19,196 nucleotides of DNA from Lachnospiraceae bacterium (lineage in GTDB: Bacteria; Bacillota; Clostridia; Lachnospirales; Lachnospiraceae), in the NCBI GenBank assembly GCA_004556655.1, contig SFGF01000070.1, forward strand, positions 1 through 19,196. The letters are read 5' to 3'. Positions 14,943 through 19,196 of the stretch are shown here, one piece after another (the stretch's first letter is position 1; every line of letters begins with the position of its first letter). The translations under genes were made by a program, and so were the position numbers. The notes beneath the pieces are model-generated. The model had not been told where the DNA came from. It saw only the letters and a program-made list of their open reading frames with translations, and made no database searches.

Positions 14943-16571
14943 CTAAGCTTTATGTTCACTTCTACGCCACAGTGGTTCATAACTATATCTCACGGCATCT
15001 ATCGTGTGGTTATCAGCATCCGGATACCCACTGATCACATTCCCATCTTTGTCTCTCTCATACTCATATTCTGTAAATTCTTTATATGCGTGAGGTGTTC
15101 TCGCCTGATCAATAACAATCGTCTTTCCCTGCAACCATTTCATCCCATACTCTACGCTTCCCGGTCCTTTAATTGCAGGTCTTGCCGGTAACCCGATATC
15201 AACATAGTCTCCTACAGATTTTTTCTCTGCACTATCACATACAATTTCATAGTCATCATATCCATGATCAATGATCCACTGCCCTGTCTGTGTGTTCTTT
15301 GTCTTTTTGACTACGTTTTCCGCAATCAGATATATCTTTTCCTGTGCCGGATTATAGTAACTTCTGATAAATGCGTAAGGATCAGGAAACCATCCCCAGT
15401 CTACTCCCTGATAGATACGATCCATTCTTGCAATCTCATCATCTGTAATCTCTCTCAGTTCCAAATAATCGAACACCATACCTCCATTTCCATTCGCCAC
15501 GCCCATATATTCATGCTCATATGCATCCGGGTTTACCTCCTGTAAGTGCTCTGCTTCTTCTATGAAATCTCTTCCCAGCCATTCCGGCGGCACATCTTTA
15601 TATGTTGAATGGTGTACGCACATCGACTCCTTTGGTGTCTTTACGTAGATATTAACCCAATTACTGTTGCTCTTCGGTGGATTGAAAAACTTAAATACAT
15701 ATGCATCATTACCACCACGGATAGCCGACTGTTCTATATTTCGCACTTCCTCTGGTCCACTGAACTGGTCTAACTCCTCAAATATCACAATTCCAATATA
15801 ACCGAATGGCGGTTTGATAGATTTAATCTTTCCAGGATCATCCGCACCTCGAAAATATATTTTCTGTCCAGTCGGTGTATATGTTATTTCGAGTGGGCTT
15901 AGTCCAAACTTCCAGTTGTCACGGTCAAACATTGGGTTCTCCGCCTGCTTATCGCATGACCACTGCATTTGTGCATATACAGAATCTCTCAATGTGTCTT
16001 TTACTTTTCTGATCACCAATGCATGAATATTATGATTATTTTCCATAAGTTCATAAGGAATGATTGTCCCACAGGATGATTTGGTACTTCCTCGTCCTCC
16101 TTCAAAAACATATTCTCTATGTCCATGTTTCCTGATATCTCTCACAACTGAATGAAATGTATCTGCCACAACATCCAGATCCGTATGATACGTTCCCCTG
16201 TTCAAAGCTTCCTCTTCACGCTTTCTTCTCTCTTTCTCCATCTCTTCAATTGCTAAAGCTTTTTCAAGTTGGTTACATGCACTTAATCTGTCTGATATTT
16301 CAATGTCCAAACCAAAGGCATCTTTTTCCTCACCTCGTATCACACGACTTCTAAATTCCTGTATTTCTTTCAGCGTACAGAGCCTCTCACTTTCAATTTC
16401 CTGCTGCCTCTTTGCTATATAGGCAGATACTTCAACATTTTTCAACAACCTTTGTCCAATAGAATAGGCGGTTTTCTCTGAATATCCCGCCCTTTTTGCA
16501 GCTTCTGTTGCGTTTCCACATTCAATGTAAAAATCCGCGAATTTCTTTTGTTTTGGCGTTATTTTCTTCAT
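14943..16571 (-). CDS. Terminase with fused small-subunit and large-subunit regions (542 aa)
   Basis: ATG 16571 overlaps the upstream TGA (ATGA). Residues 4-56 (TPKQKKFADFYIECGNATE ... AAKRAGYSEKTAYSIG ... AYIAK) match the helix-turn-helix of terminase small subunits (Terminase_2, PF03592). A charged helix at 95-125 links this to a complete large subunit of the Terminase_3 type. The Walker A-like EGGRGSTKS is at 157-165, Walker B IVIFEELD at 261-268, coupling motif FFNPPKS at 295-301, and RNase H-like nuclease Asp residues are D391 (GVDWG), D446 (VCDSA) and D525 (HTIDAV). All catalytic residues are present. It should recognise, cut and pump phage DNA into the procapsid through the portal encoded next. 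The fused layout replaces the usual two genes; no separate TerS is visible. Confidence 0.93.
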   Translation of the reverse strand: MKKITPKQKKFADFYIECGNATEAAKRAGYSEKTAYSIGQRLLKNVEVSAYIAKRQQEIESERLCTLKEIQEFRSRVIRGEEKDAFGLDIEISDRLSACNQLEKALAIEEMEKERRKREEEALNRGTYHTDLDVVADTFHSVVRDIRKHGHREYVFEGGRGSTKSSCGTIIPYELMENNHNIHALVIRKVKDTLRDSVYAQMQWSCDKQAENPMFDRDNWKFGLSPLEITYTPTGQKIYFRGADDPGKIKSIKPPFGYIGIVIFEELDQFSGPEEVRNIEQSAIRGGNDAYVFKFFNPPKSNSNWVNIYVKTPKESMCVHHSTYKDVPPEWLGRDFIEEAEHLQEVNPDAYEHEYMGVANGNGGMVFDYLELREITDDEIARMDRIYQGVDWGWFPDPYAFIRSYYNPAQEKIYLIAENVVKKTKNTQTGQWIIDHGYDDYEIVCDSAEKKSVGDYVDIGLPARPAIKGPGSVEYGMKWLQGKTIVIDQARTPHAYKEFTEYEYERDKDGNVISGYPDADNHTIDAVRYSYEPLWRRSEHKA

Positions 16572-16825
16572 CCACTGACTGCCTTATATATTTCCAGCAG
16601 GCACTCAATAATTTCCAGTTGGGAAGCACTGCTCATAATCTCGTAATTCTGCTCTTTCCACTCTCCTTTTTTCTTAAAAAAGTGAAGAACTTTAATATTT
16701 AATGCTGTAATTGTTATAAAATGTTGAGTTTTTGTTGAAAAAAATTGTCTCCGGCTTACGGTAACAGCTAAACCCTGCTGCAATATTGCCATCTGCAATT
16801 TTTGAATTGTTTTATTTGCATTCAT
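16568..16825 (-). CDS. Small phage protein before terminase (85 aa)
   Basis: ATG 16825 has GAGGTGG seven bases upstream, just beyond the leader terminator, and the stop overlaps the terminase ATG (ATGA), so this is the first gene of the late operon. The protein reads NKTIQKLQMAILQQGLAVTV, has a basic middle (FFKKKGEWKEQNYEI) and ends SQLEIIECLLEIYKAVSG. I know similar proteins from the same place in Clostridia phages but no function for them. A packaging accessory is possible by position only. Confidence 0.8.
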   Translation of the reverse strand: MNANKTIQKLQMAILQQGLAVTVSRRQFFSTKTQHFITITALNIKVLHFFKKKGEWKEQNYEIMSSASQLEIIECLLEIYKAVSG

Positions 16826-16851
16826 CCTGCTGCCACCTCAAAAAAAAACAT

Positions 16852-16895
16852 AAAAAAAGAGCCAAATACACGGTTTTTCTCCATGTATTTGGCTC
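16852..16895 (-). terminator. Strong intrinsic terminator in the late leader
   Basis: GAGCCAAATACATGG (16895-16881) pairs with CCGTGTATTTGGCTC (16873-16859), 15 bp with one G-T pair and a 7-base loop, followed by seven T's. It starts about 12 bases after the predicted transcription start of the late promoter and would end the RNA at about 55 nt unless bypassed. Confidence 0.92.
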
Positions 16896-16913
16896 ATCGG
16901 CTCTGTTACACAT

Positions 16914-16942
16914 ATTATATTTTCTTTTTTGATACAAGTCAA
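16914..16942 (-). promoter_or_regulatory. Predicted late promoter (SigA-type)
   Basis: TTGACT (16942-16937), a 17-base spacer and TATAAT (16919-16914) give a nearly perfect vegetative promoter, with transcription predicted from about 16907. It points toward terminase. The leader terminator lies immediately downstream and a perfect palindrome immediately upstream. Confidence 0.88.
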
Positions 16943-16944
16943 CA

Positions 16945-16962
16945 AGTTGCACCGGTGCAACT
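16945..16962. promoter_or_regulatory. Perfect 18-bp palindrome, putative operator/activator site
   Basis: AGTTGCACC and GGTGCAACT form a perfect palindrome two bases upstream of the -35 box, covering about -55 to -38. That position suits an activator touching RNA polymerase or a repressor. A near-copy (GTTGCACCAGTGCAAC) occurs at 4031-4046 inside a tail gene. Confidence 0.7.
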
Positions 16963-16977
16963 GCTGCACTTTTAAAT

Positions 16978-17005
16978 AAAAAGGACATACCATTATGGTA
17001 CATCC
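16978..17005 (-). terminator. Terminator after the tRNA-like pair
   Basis: GGATGTACCAT and ATGGTATGTCC form a stem of up to 11 bp with two G-T pairs (17005-16983), followed by TTTTT. It ends transcription from the upstream accessory genes and tRNA-like region, and separates it from the late promoter. Confidence 0.8.
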
Positions 17006-17008
17006 TCT

Positions 17009-17079
17009 TGGTAGTCAACCGGAATTGAACCGATGCCTTGTCTATCAACCTGTTCTGCCAGCCTAAACTATCTTCTACC
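17009..17079 (-). tRNA. tRNA-like sequence B (degenerate or non-canonical)
   Basis: GGTAG at the 5' end pairs with CTACC at the 3' end, followed by A. A T-arm with TCGG, loop TTCAATT and CCGG is intact, and a possible D-arm (GTTT-AGGCTGGCA-GAAC) follows a TA at positions 8-9. Inner acceptor pairs are mismatched and I find no proper anticodon stem; a loop TTGATAG would give GAT. It may be a decayed tRNA or a tRNA mimic rather than a working tRNA. Confidence 0.4.
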
Positions 17080-17082
17080 TTA

Positions 17083-17151
17083 TGCAAGTTACCCGGAATT
17101 GCACCGGGCTCTCCGCTATGCGGTATTCTCCTCTGTGAACTATAGCCTTGC
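17083..17151 (-). tRNA. tRNA-like sequence A (degenerate or non-canonical)
   Basis: GCAAG pairs with CTTGC, followed by A. The T-arm CCCGG, loop TGCAATT, CCGGG is perfect, though the loop has G where the usual TTC has T. A TATAGTTCA stretch resembles a D-arm start. The centre is CCGC-ATA-GCGG rather than a normal 7-base anticodon loop. Only three bases separate it from the second tRNA-like sequence, and the two align along their whole length. Confidence 0.35.
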
Positions 17152-17174
17152 AACTTAAATATACCATATCCCAT

Positions 17175-17570
17175 TTATAAATTCAATTTCTTTCGTTTGC
17201 GTTCCCATTGCTGCAATACATTATTTACTAACTTTTCGTCTTTCCCAGACAATCCTGGATATGTTCCATATTCGTCATGTTCATATCCGTTATGAGTGTG
17301 TGGCAATGCTCCATTATGCTTCTTTCCTTTCACATCAATTTGCTTCACTCTTTCTCCTTCAACATCATGAAATGTGATATATTTAATGTCGTTGAATTTA
17401 TCTACTGTAGCATATACACGCCCTGGTGTCATTGTTTCCATCGGAGCCTTCGCTCCGCCATCATTGGCTCGGACTACTTTTACATTTCCGAATTGTGCAA
17501 TGGTCTTGTACTCAGTTCCATATCGTTTGCCGCTATCGCTTATCCCACTACTCGCTCCTCTGCCGCCCAT
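17175..17570 (-). CDS. GGRG-type phage protein with HTH(N)GY motif (131 aa)
   Basis: ATG 17570 overlaps the TAA of the 38-aa gene and has AAAGGAAAG upstream. The protein starts MGGRGASSGISDSG, continues YGTEYKTIAQFGNVKVV, then PMETMTPGRVYATVD, and ends with PHTHNGYEHDEYGTYPGLS and a basic helix (QQWERKRKKLNL). Proteins of this layout occur near the terminase in Clostridia phages, sometimes as C-terminal parts of head-morphogenesis proteins. The closely spaced His/Asp/Glu residues could bind metal or form an active site, but I cannot name an activity. The place just before the packaging genes suggests a virion or packaging accessory. Confidence 0.75.
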   Translation of the reverse strand: MGGRGASSGISDSGKRYGTEYKTIAQFGNVKVVRANDGGAKAPMETMTPGRVYATVDKFNDIKYITFHDVEGERVKQIDVKGKKHNGALPHTHNGYEHDEYGTYPGLSGKDEKLVNNVLQQWERKRKKLNL

Positions 17571-17686
17571 TAAATGTCTTTCCTTTCTCCGCGTCTGTCG
17601 CGTGTGCTTCTTCTCTGGTCTCCGCTGCTGCCACCCAGTCCACTAGAACTACCTCTCCCACCAAAAAATTGTAAATTTACTACCAT
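17570..17686 (-). CDS. Small GGRG-motif peptide (38 aa)
   Basis: ATG 17686 is preceded by GGAGG and lies inside the end of the DUF4417-like gene; its TAA overlaps the next ATG (TAATG). The product opens MVVNLQFFGGRGSSSGLGGS and ends in a highly basic tail (RRSTRDRRGERKDI). NLQFFGGRG is a motif common at the ends of Firmicutes phage head proteins. It repeats, in shorter form, the N-terminus of the following gene. The tight overlaps and strong ribosome binding site argue that it is translated. Function is unknown. Confidence 0.7.
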   Translation of the reverse strand: MVVNLQFFGGRGSSSGLGGSSGDQRRSTRDRRGERKDI

Positions 17687-18312
17687 TGTGATACCTCCGC
17701 TTTATGCCATTTTTCACTAAACTGCTTTATGTGTATAATATTTTCCTTGCATTCATCTGGTACTCTGCCATAAAAGATAATCTGTGTAGGTTGTAACCTC
17801 TCCACAATCTCATGATAGCCATCCAGAAAACATTGTTTCTTTTCCTTATTGTTCTGTGTTCCAACGGAAGATACTGCAACAACACTTTGTGTAGGTTCTC
17901 CATCGAAACACCATTCAAATGATTTCTGATCACTCCAACAGATTGTAGGAATCACATTGATACCATGCATCTGCCAGTATGCACCAATCCAATGCTTGCG
18001 GTAATGATTGTATATCTGCAAGGCTTTCGGAAAGTCCGTGTACAAGCTGAAATCTGGCGTTAATACGTACTTGAACCGCTGCAACATCGGAATATATCTA
18101 TCTGGGTCTGTCCATACTCTATTGAACTGGTAATCATCCAGAAAGAAATGCACTGCCTTATCCTCTGGGTTCTTTGCACTTCTGGCATAGTTAAACCCGA
18201 TAAATTCAGCATTATCAAATTGTGTAGGCTCTATCACAGGTGTGCTATACTGACCAACTCCATCAAATAACATCCGTTGTGCGTTCTCATAATTTCTCTG
18301 TGTTCTGTACAT
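17680..18312 (-). CDS. DUF4417-like protein (210 aa)
   Basis: ATG 18312 follows GAGGAAAGG; an ATG five bases upstream is in another frame. The protein has FIGFNYARSAKNPEDKAVHF, then FFLDDYQFNRVWTDPDRYI, DFSLYTDFPKALQIYNHYR, GAYWQMHGINVIPTICW and RLQPTQIIFYGRVP, the conserved order of DUF4417 (PF14386). The family is frequent in Firmicutes phages and mobile elements; its activity is not known to me. The strand pattern resembles a barrel-like fold. It follows a terminator, so it needs its own promoter; a TATAAT occurs at 18343-18338 but no good -35 box goes with it. Confidence 0.85.
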   Translation of the reverse strand: MYRTQRNYENAQRMLFDGVGQYSTPVIEPTQFDNAEFIGFNYARSAKNPEDKAVHFFLDDYQFNRVWTDPDRYIPMLQRFKYVLTPDFSLYTDFPKALQIYNHYRKHWIGAYWQMHGINVIPTICWSDQKSFEWCFDGEPTQSVVAVSSVGTQNNKEKKQCFLDGYHEIVERLQPTQIIFYGRVPDECKENIIHIKQFSEKWHKAEVSQW

Positions 18313-18380
18313 GGCATGATCCTTTCCTCATATCATAATTATAAAGCAGTGTTTCAAAGGATTTGTGCCAAGTTTTGGGC

Positions 18381-18416
18381 AAAAAAATACCAACCATCGT
18401 AATTGGTGGTTGGTAT
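18381..18416 (-). terminator. Intrinsic terminator after the 52-aa gene
   Basis: ATACCAACCA (18416-18407) pairs perfectly with TGGTTGGTAT (18396-18387) across a 10-base loop and is followed by a seven-T run. It separates the 52-aa gene from the DUF4417-like gene. Confidence 0.88.
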
Positions 18417-18422
18417 CTAAAT

Positions 18423-18581
18423 TTACCCATTTTGTGCTACTTTTATTGCGTATTTAAGATTGTCTATTTCTTTTTGAATTAATTCCGCTCTATGTGGAGT
18501 TACTTTCAATTCTTCCTCCAAAGCCTCTATTTTAGCTTGCATTCTATAAATATCCGCTTGCGTATATTTTCCATTTGCCAT
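18423..18581 (-). CDS. Small coiled-coil protein (52 aa)
   Basis: ATG 18581 follows GGGAGGG. The product starts MANGKYTQADIYRMQAKIE and has heptad-like Leu/Ile spacing through EALEEELKVTPHRAELIQKE, ending AIKVAQNG. It is probably a helical hairpin or dimer. It is a complete transcription unit with its own promoter (18609-18637) and terminator (18381-18416), unusual for such a short gene and a sign that it is made separately from its neighbours. I do not recognise it; regulator or anti-host peptide are only possibilities. Confidence 0.75.
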   Translation of the reverse strand: MANGKYTQADIYRMQAKIEALEEELKVTPHRAELIQKEIDNLKYAIKVAQNG

Positions 18582-18608
18582 CTTATACCCTCCCTTTATT
18601 TTGAAATT

Positions 18609-18637
18609 ATTATAGCACTATATATGTCAATATTCAA
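18609..18637 (-). promoter_or_regulatory. Promoter of the 52-aa gene
   Basis: TTGAAT (18637-18632), a 17-base spacer and TATAAT (18614-18609) with the extended -10 TGC just before it. The start codon lies 28 bases after the -10 box. Confidence 0.75.
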
Positions 18638-18656
18638 TTATCGATATACTTTATAT

Positions 18657-18902
18657 TTATTTTCCCCATACAATCGCATACTGTCCATTCTTTTCTTCCA
18701 CCAGATGACACATCCTCTGCCGCATTAACTTCTGTGCCGTACTGCGCCTCCGGTAAAAACTTCTCCTGCTGATCGTGAGAATACCATAATGAGCCTCAAG
18801 CATATCGTAGGACACCTTGTGTATTATGGATTCTGTTAATTCTCTGGCTATGAAGCTGTCTACCTCATTACAGATTTCATACGTTTCTTTTTCACTCATC
18901 AT
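18657..18902 (-). CDS. Small basic protein, possible HTH regulator (81 aa)
   Basis: Three ATGs are in frame (18908, 18902, 18899). AAGGGGG lies only about two bases from the first but seven from the second, so I use 18902. The protein reads ICNEVDSFIARELTESIIHK, then VSYDMLEAHYGILTISRRSF, then the basic YRRRSTAQKLMRQRM. The helix-turn-helix-like LEAHYGILTISRRSFYRRR suggests DNA binding. I know similar short proteins from Clostridia phages but no proven function. Position upstream of the late region would fit a late-gene regulator such as an activator of the promoter at 16914-16942, which is inference. Confidence 0.7.
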   Translation of the reverse strand: MMSEKETYEICNEVDSFIARELTESIIHKVSYDMLEAHYGILTISRRSFYRRRSTAQKLMRQRMCHLVEEKNGQYAIVWGK

Positions 18903-18945
18903 GCACATTCCCCCTTTCGTGCAAGCTGTTTATATGTCATGCAAC

Positions 18946-18959
18946 ATTATAGCATATAA
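18946..18959 (-). promoter_or_regulatory. Extended -10 promoter for the 81-aa gene
   Basis: TGCTATAAT with the -10 hexamer at 18951-18946; the -35 region (TTAAAA) is poor. The inverted pair TTATATG (18959-18953) and CATATAA (18936-18930) flanks it and may be an operator. Confidence 0.5.
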
Positions 18960-18960
18960 A

Positions 18961-19179
18961 TTATACGATTTTAATTAAACAAGAAATATCAGATAATGTA
19001 GCATTATGAAGGTCACAATCTACTGCTCCATCATCATTGTATTGAGCAAATAATTTTTTCATATTATCATCAATGCTCTTATTTTTAGCTTCATCATATA
19101 AAGTTTCCGCTTCTCCGATACAGTTCCACAATGCTGTATTTAGCTTTGCCAATCTTCTAGCAAATTGTTTGTCTGTCAT
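18961..19179 (-). CDS. Unknown small protein (72 aa)
   Basis: ATG 19179 is preceded by AGAGAGGT eight bases away. The product, MTDKQFARRLAKLNTALWNC to LSDISCLIKIV, is helical and mixed-charge, with three cysteines (20, 55 and 67) and no motif I recognise. Its stop codon lies just upstream of the extended -10 element of the next gene. It is the most upstream gene seen; what precedes it is outside the window. Confidence 0.7.
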   Translation of the reverse strand: MTDKQFARRLAKLNTALWNCIGEAETLYDEAKNKSIDDNMKKLFAQYNDDGAVDCDLHNATLSDISCLIKIV

Positions 19180-19196
19180 ATATAGTTACCTCTCTA

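Noticed and set aside
16812..17174. 120-codon minus-strand open frame across the control region
   Set aside because: It runs through both tRNA-like sequences, the palindrome, the promoter and two terminators, has no ribosome binding site and no protein-like composition.
18338..18343. TATAAT upstream of the DUF4417-like gene as a promoter
   Set aside because: No -35 box at 16-18 bases and no extended -10, so it is only mentioned as a weak candidate.
1..19196. CRISPR array, insertion sequence or attachment site
   Set aside because: No regularly spaced direct repeats, transposase frames, terminal inverted repeats or integrase gene were seen; the tRNA-like pair has no visible integration junction beside it.

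Overview
The window is a stretch of a tailed-phage (siphovirus-type) genome or prophage from a low-to-moderate GC Bacillota host, most likely a Clostridia/Lachnospiraceae-type bacterium. This rests on strong AGGAGG-type ribosome binding sites, consensus SigA-like promoters, A/T-rich third codon positions, and an A118-like head module as found in Firmicutes phages. Every convincing gene is on the minus strand, so transcription runs from high to low coordinates. No integrase, lysis, replication or host gene is visible, so prophage versus free phage cannot be decided here.

Region by region, in transcription order. (1) 19179-17175: small accessory genes. These are a 72-aa unknown, an 81-aa basic protein that may bind DNA, and a 52-aa coiled-coil protein with its own promoter and terminator. 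Then come a DUF4417-like protein and two overlapping genes whose products share a GGRG(S/A)SSG signature. (2) 17174-16826: about 350 bp with no credible gene. It holds two tandem tRNA-like sequences, a terminator, a perfect 18-bp palindrome, a near-consensus promoter (TTGACT-17-TATAAT), and a strong terminator lying in the leader of that promoter. I read it as the late control region. (3) 16825-9245: packaging and head genes. These are an 85-aa unknown, a terminase with small- and large-subunit regions in one chain, an A118-like portal, minor capsid protein 2, a 55-aa zinc-ribbon protein followed by a second terminator closely matching the leader terminator, a scaffold, a P22-like coat protein, a head-tail connector and the first two minor capsid/adaptor proteins. 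(4) 8790-2080: tail terminator, tail tube, the two tail-assembly chaperones (with a likely programmed -1 frameshift), tape measure, a DUF6711-like protein and a hub/tail protein. (5) 2080-1: a 58-aa protein, an Ig-repeat protein, a 225-aa tail-tip protein and a fibre-like gene cut by the window edge.

Most late genes are translationally coupled through TGATG, TAATG or ATGA junctions, as expected for one long late mRNA. The two near-identical terminators, one in the leader and one inside the head operon with no promoter behind it, imply that late transcription needs read-through or antitermination. The other notable point is a GGGAAAA slippery heptamer in the correct phase at the chaperone pair, inside the loop of a 10-bp hairpin and followed by a second, competing stem.
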